Part shown: in pieces, positions 30,447 through 40,730 of the stretch | Position numbering within the stretch: the first letter of the stretch is position 1 | How the letters are laid out: each line of letters starts with the position of its first letter | Assembly: GCF_017299535.1 (NCBI RefSeq) | Contig: NZ_CP071238.1 | Span: 3,286,001 to 3,350,000, forward strand | Direction of reading: 5' to 3' | Length of the DNA stretch: 64,000 nt | Source: Serratia marcescens subsp. marcescens ATCC 13880 | Lineage (GTDB): Bacteria; Pseudomonadota; Gammaproteobacteria; Enterobacterales; Enterobacteriaceae | Made by a program: the position numbers and the translations under genes | Notes under the pieces: model-generated | What the model was told of the DNA's origin: nothing | The model's database searches: none | What the model saw: the letters and a program-made list of their open reading frames with translations, nothing else

Positions 30447-31318
30447 CGCGCGGCGACGTCGGCCAGCAGCGTTTCCGCCGCCAGTTTGCCGAGGTTGTTG
30501 GAAGCCAGCGGGCTGTCGCCGGTCAGCAGGCGCCGATCTTTATGCACCCTGCCGGTGATGTCGGCGTTGACGATCTTCACGCCCCGCTCGCGCAGGCGTT
30601 CGCCCACCAGCCAGGGCATCGGGCCGGGGATATAGCCGATATCGATGTTGGCGCCGGTATCGAGCGAGTCCGGGAACACGCACATCTCATAGCCGCGATA
30701 GAGGAAATCGTCTTTGCTCTCGCCGATGCCCGCCGCCAGCAAACCGGCCGGCCCGTGACACAGCGAAATCACGTAGCGATCGTGGTCATGGGCCCAGTGC
30801 AGGGTCTTTTTCACCTCTTCGCTGAACGGGATATCGTTGAGCACGCCGTGGCCGCCGGGGATGAAAACGCCGAGGTAGTTGCCGCCATCCAGATCCTTCA
30901 CCACTTCCGTCAACTTTTTCGGCTGCTTGAGTTGGCTGCGGTACTTCTCGTAGGTGGCCTTGACCGCTGGGTCTTCATGCGGGAACGCCCACATCTCCAG
31001 CTTCACCGGATCGCCGGACGGCGTGGCGATGTCGATCTCGAAACCGGCCAGATCCAGGTGATACATCGGCAACAGCATCTCGACCGGGTGGTTGCCGGTG
31101 GAGAAGAACTTGCCGTTTTGCATCAGCAGGTAGCGCTCCTGCGAGGCGATCATCAGCACCTTCCACTTGCCGCCGCGATAGGCGTTCGGGTAGCTGGCGC
31201 CCGTGAAGTCGGTTTTGGACGAGGTGTACTGGCTGAGGGAGTAAGGCGATGGGAAGAACGCGTTGTCTTCCGCCACATCCGGGGTGGGATTACGATCGTT
31301 GGATACTGAATCAGTCAT
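30443..31318 (-). CDS. hchA: Protein/nucleotide deglycase or glyoxalase III, Hsp31 type
   Basis: DJ-1/PfpI-superfamily protein of 291 residues. E. coli HchA acts as a holding chaperone and as a glutathione-independent glyoxalase on methylglyoxal. The catalytic Cys187-His188 pair is in [11 protein letters not shown], and Glu80 (NHPVE) is the conserved acid. The start is the ATG at 31318 with a GAG ribosome site; an earlier ATG at 31336 adds six residues. It is first in a two-gene operon with the LuxR solo, an unusual partner. Confidence 0.92.
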   Translation of the reverse strand: MTDSVSNDRNPTPDVAEDNAFFPSPYSLSQYTSSKTDFTGASYPNAYRGGKWKVLMIASQERYLLMQNGKFFSTGNHPVEMLLPMYHLDLAGFEIDIATPSGDPVKLEMWAFPHEDPAVKATYEKYRSQLKQPKKLTEVVKDLDGGNYLGVFIPGGHGVLNDIPFSEEVKKTLHWAHDHDRYVISLCHGPAGLLAAGIGESKDDFLYRGYEMCVFPDSLDTGANIDIGYIPGPMPWLVGERLRERGVKIVNADITGRVHKDRRLLTGDSPLASNNLGKLAAETLLADVAAR

Positions 31319-31441
31319 GATTATCTCCATATTCACCGTTGCATTTCTCTTTCAGCTTAAATAACCGCCAGCGGGGCCGCAATGAGGGATATCCCTCAAT
31401 CACCCTCGCGCTGGCGGCGCTCAAGCGGGGTGCCATAACCA

Positions 31442-31473
31442 ATAAAAAGCCCCGCCCGGTGAGGGGCGAGGCT
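31442..31473 (-). terminator. Terminator downstream of the epimerase-like gene
   Basis: On the minus strand AGCCTCGCCCCTC-ACC-GGGCGGGGCT is followed by TTTTTAT, about 70 bases after the stop at 31544. Confidence 0.75.
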
Positions 31474-31543
31474 CGCTTAATGACTCGAGTGGGCCGGCAG
31501 CCCAGCGTAGCGCGCTATGGCTAGCCCTGGCGCGGTGAGTATC

Positions 31544-32488
31544 TTAACGCCGCGCTTGCGCGTTCTTCCACTCCCGCCAAATCGTTTCCAGCCCGGCGCG
31601 ATACGTCGTGACGGCGAAGTCGGGAAAACGCTGTTTGAACTTGGTCGAGTCGAACAGGTTATCGTGCTCGTAGCGCGGCAGCAGCTCGCGCATCTCTCGC
31701 GCCCCGGACGAAAACAGCCCTGCGGCGATCAACGCCCATTTGCCGATAACGGAATATGAAATGTCCTTCCCAAACACCTCACAGGCCAACGCGGCGAACT
31801 GCGCATAGGTGAGCCGCTCATCGCAGCACGGGAGATGCCACGTCTGGCCGAACGCGTCGGGCGTATTGCCGAGCCGAGCTAACCCGCGGCTGGCGTCGGG
31901 CGTCCAGATCAGCGTGCGCAGCCTGTCATCGCGAACCGGCACGCGCGGTTTTTCCCCCGCTTTCAGCCTGTCGACGATCAGCGCATTGGTGAAGCTCTGC
32001 GTTTTCCCCGGCCCATAAAACTCAGGAGCACGGCCGATCAGCACGGGGATCTGCTTGCGCTCCATCTCGTTGAGCACCTTCTCGGTCATCAGGGCACGCA
32101 CCCGTCCCTTGCGCCCCCGAGGCGCGAACGGCGTCGATTCCGTCTGCGGCTCGCCGTTCTGCGGATACATATAGGTATTGTCGAAATAGACAAAGGGCAC
32201 GCCCGCGGTACGGCTGGCGTCCAACGCATTCTGCAGCATGGTCGGAAATTGCCGCTCCCACAGCGCCGAATCCGGCGGCAGGCCGGCGGCGAAATACACC
32301 AAGTCGCTGCCCTTCACCGCCGTCAGGGTCTGCTGTGCATCGAGCAGGTCGGCCGCGACCAGCGTATCGCTGTCGTTGACCTTCCTCGGGTTGCGGCTGA
32401 CCAATCTTAAATCATCGGTGTACGCGCGCTTCAGTTCACGCGCTAGCTCTTGGGCGATCTGGCCACTGGCGCCCAGGATCGTTTGCAT
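31544..32488 (-). CDS. NAD(P)-dependent epimerase/dehydratase-like protein
   Basis: Extended-SDR/NmrA-like protein of 314 residues. The Rossmann motif is at the very start (GASGQIAQELA, 6-16). The usual YxxxK is not evident: the expected region reads FDNTYMYPQNG, so catalysis may differ or be absent. It may act as a reductase or redox sensor. The ATG at 32488 is taken. It follows the hydrolase in the same direction, but a terminator lies between them. Function unknown. Confidence 0.7.
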   Translation of the reverse strand: MQTILGASGQIAQELARELKRAYTDDLRLVSRNPRKVNDSDTLVAADLLDAQQTLTAVKGSDLVYFAAGLPPDSALWERQFPTMLQNALDASRTAGVPFVYFDNTYMYPQNGEPQTESTPFAPRGRKGRVRALMTEKVLNEMERKQIPVLIGRAPEFYGPGKTQSFTNALIVDRLKAGEKPRVPVRDDRLRTLIWTPDASRGLARLGNTPDAFGQTWHLPCCDERLTYAQFAALACEVFGKDISYSVIGKWALIAAGLFSSGAREMRELLPRYEHDNLFDSTKFKQRFPDFAVTTYRAGLETIWREWKNAQARR

Positions 32489-32508
32489 TGGCGTTCCTTA
32501 TCGCAATG

Positions 32509-32537
32509 AAAAAAACTCCGCCCACTCAGGGCGGAGC
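32509..32537 (-). terminator. Terminator of the haloperoxidase-type gene
   Basis: On the minus strand GCTCCGCCC-TGAGT-GGGCGGAG runs into TTTTTTTC, about 20 bases after the stop codon. Confidence 0.85.
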
Positions 32538-32555
32538 AAAAGTGCTTGTTCGCGC

Positions 32556-33386
32556 TTAACTGTTCACGAACGCCAGCAGATCGGCGTTGACCTGATCGGC
32601 ATGGGTGGTCGGTATGCCGTGCGGCGCGCCCTTATAGGTATGGAGCGTGCCGTTTTGCACCAGCTTGGCCGACAGCGCGCCGGAATCCTGATAAGGCACC
32701 ACCTGGTCGTCGTCGCCGTGGATCACCAGCACCGGAATGGCAATCTTCTTGAGATCTTCGGTGAAATCGGTCTGCGAGAAGGCGACGATGCCGTCATAGT
32801 GCGCCTTGGCGCCACCCATCATGCCCTGCCGCCACCAGTTCCAGATAATCGCCTCCGACGGTTTGGCACCCGGGCGGTTATAGCCATAGAACGGGCCGGC
32901 CGGCACGTCGTAATAGAACTGCGCCCGGTTGGCGGCCAGCTGCGCCTGGAAATCATCGAATACCGATTTTGGGGTGCCCTGCGGATTGGCGTCGGTTTTC
33001 ACCATCAGCGGCGGCACCGCGCTGATCAGCACCGCTTTGGACACCTTGTCCTCGCCGTGGCGCACGATGTAGCGCACCACCTCGCCGCCGCCGGTCGAGT
33101 GGCCCACGTGCATGGCGCCCTGCACGCCCAGGTGTTTTACCACCGCGGCGACGTCATCGGCGTAGTGATCCATGTCGTGCCCTTCCCACACCTGGCTGGA
33201 GCGGCCATGGCCGCGACGATCGTGCGCAACCACGCGGAATCCTTTGTTCACGAAGAACAGCATCTGGGCATCCCAGTCATCGCTGGACAGCGGCCAACCG
33301 TGGTGGAAGTAGATAACCTTGCCGTTTTTTGGGCCCCAATCCTTGTAGAAAATCTCGACGCCATCGCTGGTCGTTACATAACCCAT
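32556..33386 (-). CDS. Alpha/beta hydrolase, cofactor-free haloperoxidase/arylesterase type
   Basis: A 276-residue cytoplasmic enzyme with the typical triad: Ser97 in GHSTGGGE, Asp227 in HGDDDQVVP and His256 in GAPHGIP. The HHGWPLSSDDWD block and HDRRGHGRS are shared by bacterial non-heme haloperoxidases and esterases, which can perhydrolyse acids with H2O2. True substrate unknown. A clear paralogue lies at 45408-46238. No signal peptide is seen. The aldehyde dehydrogenase gene is divergent, about 200 bases away. Confidence 0.85.
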   Translation of the reverse strand: MGYVTTSDGVEIFYKDWGPKNGKVIYFHHGWPLSSDDWDAQMLFFVNKGFRVVAHDRRGHGRSSQVWEGHDMDHYADDVAAVVKHLGVQGAMHVGHSTGGGEVVRYIVRHGEDKVSKAVLISAVPPLMVKTDANPQGTPKSVFDDFQAQLAANRAQFYYDVPAGPFYGYNRPGAKPSEAIIWNWWRQGMMGGAKAHYDGIVAFSQTDFTEDLKKIAIPVLVIHGDDDQVVPYQDSGALSAKLVQNGTLHTYKGAPHGIPTTHADQVNADLLAFVNS

Positions 33387-33590
33387 GTCGTTTCTCCCAT
33401 TTACACTATGGTTAAAAAAGAAGGTTTATACTGCGCACGGCACCGGGATCTCTGGCTCCCTCATCCCGGTTGGCCGACGATCTTGCGTTGATCGTTTAAC
33501 GAGTATAGGTTTAAAGTTCACTTTAAGGTCAATAGTGGCCCGGCAAGCGGTATTTCCCTCAGTAACGCGATCGGCATCAGGAGTATTCAA

Positions 33591-35015
33591 GTGCAAGGAG
33601 ATGACACCGCCACGACGATGGAGCAACGGCTTGCCGCCCAGCGCCACGCCTTCCTGCGCGACGGCGCGCCGACGTTGCAACAGCGCAAGGCCGCCCTGCG
33701 CCGCTTGCGGAGCGCCATTCTGGCTCAGCGCGCCGCGCTGGCGGCGGCCGTCAGCGCGGACTTCGGCCACCGTTCGCCTTACGAAACCGACATTCTGGAG
33801 ATTCTGGTCACCGTGCAGGCGATCGATTACCTGCTGCGCAACCTGAAACGTTTCATGCAGCCGGAGCGCCGCCACGTCGCCCTGCCGTATCAGGCCGCGC
33901 GCGCCTATGTGCAATATCAGCCCAAGGGCGTGATTGGCGTCATGGCGCCGTGGAACTACCCTTTATCGTTGACCTTCATCCCGCTGGCCACCGCCCTGGC
34001 CGCCGGCAACCGCGTGATGCTGAAACCTTCGGAGCTCACGCCGCATACCAGCCAGCTCATCGAAACGATGCTGGCGGCGCGGTTTCCCGCCGATGAGGTC
34101 GCCGTCGTGACCGGCGGGCCGGACGTCGGGGCCAGATTCAGCGAGCTGGCGTTCGACCATCTGGTGTTCACCGGCAGCACGGCGATCGGCCGTCAGGTCA
34201 TGCAGGCGGCCGGCAAACATCTGGTGCCGTTAACGCTAGAACTGGGCGGCAAAAGCCCCGCCGTCATGGCGCGCGGCGCGGTTAACGCCAGAAACGTCCA
34301 GAGCGTGGCGTTCGGCAAGCTGTCGAACGCGGGCCAAACCTGCATCGCGCCCGATTACCTGCTGATCCATCAGGACGATCTGGCAAGCTTCATGGCGCTC
34401 TACGACGCGGCGGTCAAAACCTTTTATCCCGACGGGCCAACCGGCGACGACTACGGCGCCATCATCAACGACAGGCACTACCACCGCTTGCACGATCTGC
34501 TCGCCGATGCCCAGGCGCGGGGTGCGCAAATCATTCCGGTCGGCCATCGCCCGGACTCGGCGTCTGAACGGCCGAAAACCCTGGCCCCCACGCTGGTCGT
34601 CGGCGCCCCCGACGACAGCCGGATCATGCAAGAAGAGATCTTCGGGCCGCTGCTGCCGGTGCGCACCTACGCCGCCTTTGATGAAACGATCGACATTATC
34701 AACGCCGGGCCGCGCCCGCTGGCGCTGTACTACTTTGGCCCGGCAGACGCGCAGCAGGATCGGCTGCTGGCGCGCACCGCCTCCGGCAACGTCAGCATCA
34801 ACGCCACCCTGCTGCACTTCGCTCAGGACGACCTGCCGTTCGGCGGCATCGGCCCCAGCGGCATGGGAGCCTGTCACGGCATCGAGGGATTTCGGGCGCT
34901 GAGCCACGCCAAGGGCGTTTTCATCCAGAGCCGCTGGCGCTTTACCGACCTGCTGCGCGCGCCGTTCGGCAAGCTGGCGGACGCAGTGCTCGCGTTCATG
35001 CTGCGGCGCCGATAA
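33591..35015 (+). CDS. Aldehyde dehydrogenase (coniferyl-aldehyde type)
   Basis: NAD(P)-dependent dehydrogenase of 474 residues. Catalytic Cys251 is in NAGQTCIAPDY and Glu217 in LELGGKSPA; APWNYPLSLTFIPL marks the cofactor domain. The short form with a hydrophobic tail near RAPFGKLADAVLAFMLRRR is the group annotated as coniferyl aldehyde dehydrogenase, related to fatty aldehyde dehydrogenases, and the tail may touch membrane. The start is GTG at 33591 with AGGAG seven bases upstream. Its neighbours suggest detoxification of carbonyls. Confidence 0.87.
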   Translation: MQGDDTATTMEQRLAAQRHAFLRDGAPTLQQRKAALRRLRSAILAQRAALAAAVSADFGHRSPYETDILEILVTVQAIDYLLRNLKRFMQPERRHVALPYQAARAYVQYQPKGVIGVMAPWNYPLSLTFIPLATALAAGNRVMLKPSELTPHTSQLIETMLAARFPADEVAVVTGGPDVGARFSELAFDHLVFTGSTAIGRQVMQAAGKHLVPLTLELGGKSPAVMARGAVNARNVQSVAFGKLSNAGQTCIAPDYLLIHQDDLASFMALYDAAVKTFYPDGPTGDDYGAIINDRHYHRLHDLLADAQARGAQIIPVGHRPDSASERPKTLAPTLVVGAPDDSRIMQEEIFGPLLPVRTYAAFDETIDIINAGPRPLALYYFGPADAQQDRLLARTASGNVSINATLLHFAQDDLPFGGIGPSGMGACHGIEGFRALSHAKGVFIQSRWRFTDLLRAPFGKLADAVLAFMLRRR

Positions 35016-35223
35016 CGCGGCGTGTTGACTATCAATAGCACACCCATAAATCGCCGCAAGCTATCACAATATTCACTCATTCCTATTTTATCTCTCCGCC
35101 GCCGCTGACTAAGCTTAGCCATGAGTCACCCTTTGCCCGTTGGCGGCGAGGATGACGTAAATCGATTGAGTTCAGTTATTTAGCGCAATACCCGACGCAA
35201 GCCTTACCCGCATGCCTTGTTAA

Positions 35224-37470
<2,247 letters not shown>

Positions 37471-37479
37471 CGTCCCCCC

Positions 37480-37508
37480 AACGGCCTGCTTCGGCGGGCC
37501 GTTTTTTC
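37480..37508 (+). terminator. katG terminator
   Basis: AACGGCC-TGCTTCGGC-GGGCCGTT followed by TTTTC, ten bases past the katG stop. Confidence 0.88.
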
Positions 37509-37997
37509 TCCCGAGATCAACACCGCCTCCGCTCCACGTCAGCCCTGTCAGGCGCTGCGATATTCTCTTTTCCCGCTTATTCGCATTTACTCAACAAGTC
37601 ATATAAAAATTTGATGGGCGGCAATTCTTTTAATGCTGTATTTATATTTAGAGGGCAATGAAGAACGTAACTTCAGCGCGCTAATACGATATATCCCATC
37701 AAGGAGAACACCGTTATGGATTATCCTCGACTCACCTCAACACGCGGCGAGGCGGGCCTAATGACCATCGCCATTCCTTAGCGGCAATGGGTTTGGCCGG
37801 CAAAGGCGCCCCATCGTTTTACGCCATAAAAATAGATGATCTGCACCTGCGCGATATTCGTTCAGGCGTCTGACGTTCGCCCTTCGTTAATGTTTCACGG
37901 CGCACGTTGCGTTTTTAGCTTTTATTTTTCAGCCGACGGGAAAGCTCATAGGAAATGACGTTTCACTCAGGAAAATAACCGCTACCTGGAGGTCAAC
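37509..37997. other. Intergenic region between katG and the VOC gene
   Basis: Nearly 490 bases, more AT-rich than its neighbours. A short frame at 37716-37781 (22 codons with stop) starts after the excellent ribosome site AAGGAGAACACC. Just past its TAG, another frame stays open to about 37875 and ends in ...YAIKIDDLHLRDIRSGV, suggesting a decayed small gene or a leader. I see nothing else definite. Confidence 0.4.
37716..37781 (+). CDS. Possible 21-residue ORF with strong ribosome site
   Basis: Reads MDYPRLTSTRGEAG then LMTIAIP and stops at TAG. The ribosome site is far stronger than chance, but the peptide resembles nothing I know. It could be a frameshifted gene start, a leader peptide or noise. 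Confidence 0.3.
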   Translation: MDYPRLTSTRGEAGLMTIAIP

Positions 37998-38897
37998 ATG
38001 CAACATACTATCGGTATTTCTTCTCGTCGGCTGAGGATATCGGCCCTTGCGCTGCTGCTCCCTGCCGTATCATGGGCGGCCGATACGGCGTCTCTTGCCG
38101 TGGGGCCGCAATATGACACCACCCATGTCTACGTCGAACGCGGGAAGATGGACGCCTTTGTCGACAGCATCCTGAAAACCTTCGGCGGCACCAGTACTGA
38201 ACGCGTGCTGGTCAACGTCACGCCCACCCCCAGCGAAACTTACTCCCAGCTGATACTGACGCCGGCCGGCAGCTTCTCGGTGTTCGATTTCAAAACGCCG
38301 ATCCCGTACCCGTTCGGCGCCGAGCGCAACGGTTTTCTGGTCAGGGATATGGACGCCGCCATCCGGCAGGCCAGGGCCGCCGGCGCCGATGTGCTGGTCG
38401 AACCCTTCGACGATCCGATTGGGCGCGACGCAGTGATCCAGTGGCCCGGCGGCGTCAACATGCAGCTCTATTGGCACACCAAAGCGCCCAACTACAAACC
38501 GCTGCTGAGCCTGCCGGAAAACCGCCTGTACCTCTCCGCTTACCGCATCGATGACTTCCTGAAAAGCTATCAGACGTTCTCGCACGGCAACGTGGTGAGC
38601 GACGAACAGGTCAGCGATGCGGCGATCGGCCGCAACGATAACGGCAAAATCCGCCAGATCGAACTGGACTCGCGCTTTGGCAAAACGCGCATTTTCGTCA
38701 CCGATGGGCATCTGCCTTATCCGTTCGGCCATGAGCGCACCGGCTATGGCGTCGAGGATCTGCAGGCCACGCTGGCCAAAGCGACGGCCACCGGCGCGCA
38801 GGTGCTGTGGCGTTCGACGGCGGCGGAACGCCGCGCCTCGGCGCTGGTGCGTTTCCCCGGCGGCTACATCGCCGAAATTCACCAGACGGCTAAATAA
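37998..38897 (+). CDS. Exported double VOC-fold (glyoxalase/dioxygenase-like) protein
   Basis: A 299-residue protein with an N-terminal signal peptide (about 1-28, ending in VSWAA) followed by two repeats. Each repeat ends in a PYPFGxER-type block (residues about 97-103 and 236-243) and a VxWPGG or VRFPGGY segment. This is the duplicated VOC fold used by glyoxalases and ring-cleaving dioxygenases, but exported. A GGAGG ribosome site precedes the ATG at 37998. A terminator follows, then an outer-membrane protein gene in the same direction. Substrate unknown. Confidence 0.72.
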   Translation: MQHTIGISSRRLRISALALLLPAVSWAADTASLAVGPQYDTTHVYVERGKMDAFVDSILKTFGGTSTERVLVNVTPTPSETYSQLILTPAGSFSVFDFKTPIPYPFGAERNGFLVRDMDAAIRQARAAGADVLVEPFDDPIGRDAVIQWPGGVNMQLYWHTKAPNYKPLLSLPENRLYLSAYRIDDFLKSYQTFSHGNVVSDEQVSDAAIGRNDNGKIRQIELDSRFGKTRIFVTDGHLPYPFGHERTGYGVEDLQATLAKATATGAQVLWRSTAAERRASALVRFPGGYIAEIHQTAK

Positions 38898-38902
38898 ACC
38901 CA

Positions 38903-38926
38903 AGGCGCGCTGCGGCGCGCTTTTTT
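38903..38926 (+). terminator. Terminator after the VOC gene
   Basis: AGCGCGCCGCAGCGCGCC-type inverted repeat (GGCGCGC/GCGCGC) followed by six Ts. It may be leaky, letting some transcription into the next gene. Confidence 0.75.
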
Positions 38927-38938
38927 CTTCGGATATTC

Positions 38939-40228
38939 ATGATGAAACGCACGCTACCCGCACTGTTGCTGTTTTCCACGCTCCCCGCGCTGGCGGCGGA
39001 GCCCGCCGCTTCCCCCTGGAAAAACATCCCGTTGGGCGATGCGGCCACCTTATCTTTCGACGGTTCACTGCGCGAGCGCTATGAATGGACGGATCAACGG
39101 GATCTGAATGGCGGACGCGACGACACTTTCATGCAGCGCTTGCTGGTTGGCGCGCGCCTCGACTACGGCGACTATTTCGGCGCCTATGTGCAAGTGGGAT
39201 CGTCGCTGGCCACGCCGCGCGATCGCGGGCGCAAGCCGACCGACGAAGATCATGCCTACCTCGGCCAGGGCTATGTGGATATGAAACTGCCCACTGCCTA
39301 CGGCCTCGGCACCCTGCGGGTCGGCCGCCAGGAGATTGCGCTGGGCTCGCTGCACCTGCTGGGCACCCGCGACGGCCCCAACGTGCGCCGTTCCTTCGAT
39401 GCTATCCGCGCCAGCTGGGTCAAGGATAAAAACCGCCTCGATGCCTTTATCGGCCATCCTGTCACCCTTAAAACCGGCAGTTTCGACGACGATACCGACA
39501 ACAGCCAAAAGGTGTGGGGGCTGTACGGCACCACGCCGCTGACGCCGCTGGCGTCCTCGCTCGATCTCTACACCTTTGGCTTTGAGGATAACGATGCCCA
39601 CTACGCGCAGCTCAGCGGGCAAGAGCGGCGCTATACCGTCGGCGCGCGCATTTTCGGCGCGGCGCAGGGGTTCGACTGGGATAATGAAGCCGCCTGGCAG
39701 TTCGGCAGCGCAGAGCAGCGTGATATCCGCGCCTGGTCGGCGTCGGCGCACGCCGGCTATACGGTGAGCGACTGGCGCTGGCAGCCGCGCTTTGGCGGCA
39801 AGATTGGCATCGCCAGCGGCGATAAAAACGGTCACGATGGGCAGCTTAACACCTTTAACGCCATGTACCCCAAGCTGCCCTACCTGACCGAGAACGGGCT
39901 GGTGGCGCCGGCTAACCTGATCGCCATCCATCCTTCGGTCACGATTACGCCGTGGCAAACCCTGGCCATCGACTTCAGCTGGGACGCCTTATGGCGGCAA
40001 CGCCGCGAGGACGCCTTCTACCTCGGGCCAATGCGCCCGGTGAAAGGCAGCGAACAAGGCTCGCGCTTTATCGGCAACCAGTACCAGGTCGAAACCACCT
40101 GGACGCCGAGAAGCGATCTTCAGTTCAAGGTGGCCTACGTCTACTTCGACGTCAGCAACAGCCTGCAGCAACATGCCGGGCTGAAAAACATGAACTTCGT
40201 GCTGGCGCAGGGCACCTACAGTTTTTAA
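38939..40228 (+). CDS. Outer-membrane porin of the alginate-export family
   Basis: A 429-residue protein with a signal peptide (about 1-19, LPALA before the cut) and alternating aromatic/polar beta-strand pattern to the C-terminal residue Phe, typical of a beta-barrel. The mid-part GTLRVGRQEIALGS and DFSWDALWRQRREDAFY resemble the Alginate_exp family, which in non-alginate bacteria serves as channels for small acids or aromatics. Met codons at 38939 and 38942 are both possible; no strong ribosome site is seen. It is probably linked functionally to the exported VOC protein before it. Confidence 0.72.
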   Translation: MMKRTLPALLLFSTLPALAAEPAASPWKNIPLGDAATLSFDGSLRERYEWTDQRDLNGGRDDTFMQRLLVGARLDYGDYFGAYVQVGSSLATPRDRGRKPTDEDHAYLGQGYVDMKLPTAYGLGTLRVGRQEIALGSLHLLGTRDGPNVRRSFDAIRASWVKDKNRLDAFIGHPVTLKTGSFDDDTDNSQKVWGLYGTTPLTPLASSLDLYTFGFEDNDAHYAQLSGQERRYTVGARIFGAAQGFDWDNEAAWQFGSAEQRDIRAWSASAHAGYTVSDWRWQPRFGGKIGIASGDKNGHDGQLNTFNAMYPKLPYLTENGLVAPANLIAIHPSVTITPWQTLAIDFSWDALWRQRREDAFYLGPMRPVKGSEQGSRFIGNQYQVETTWTPRSDLQFKVAYVYFDVSNSLQQHAGLKNMNFVLAQGTYSF

Positions 40229-40730
40229 GTATCAGGTAAGTTAATCGGTGTACGCGGGCGCCCTTAATAATCCCGTACTCAATTAATGACGACAGCCGGC
40301 GTGCGGCCGCCTCTATGCGTTACGGCAATGGCGGCTACTCGCCGCCATCCACAGATAAAAGCTAAATAAAAGCAAAAAGATAAATCAATCACGTAAACTC
40401 CGCGAGCCAATTACAGTGTAATATTAAATAAAGATTTAATTCCACCTGGTTATTTAAGCACGCCTTTTACGCATATCTTATGTAAAAGATTCATATAAGA
40501 ATAACTCATTAATAAAATAATTGTGTTTATACTGCTTTAACTCAATCACAGTGCACAATTAATTCCTCACCGTGATTAATGATAAGGATATATTCCGCTT
40601 GAACGCAATATTCAAGCCGGACCAAGGAGGCAAGCCAATGATATCACATTAATTACCCCTGATTTTCAAACCTGTGTACGAGCATATAGAGCGTTAGGTG
40701 CAATATTGTCAACGTCCAAAGGAGTTTGAT
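40229..40730. promoter_or_regulatory. AT-rich upstream region of the metalloprotease
   Basis: About 500 bases with no gene, clearly AT-rich from 40370 on. It has A/T tracts and short repeats such as ATTAAT...ATTAAT around 40558-40582. The protease promoter must lie here; the composition suggests H-NS-type silencing, but no site is certain. The ribosome site AAAGGAG lies 8 bases before the ATG. Confidence 0.5.
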
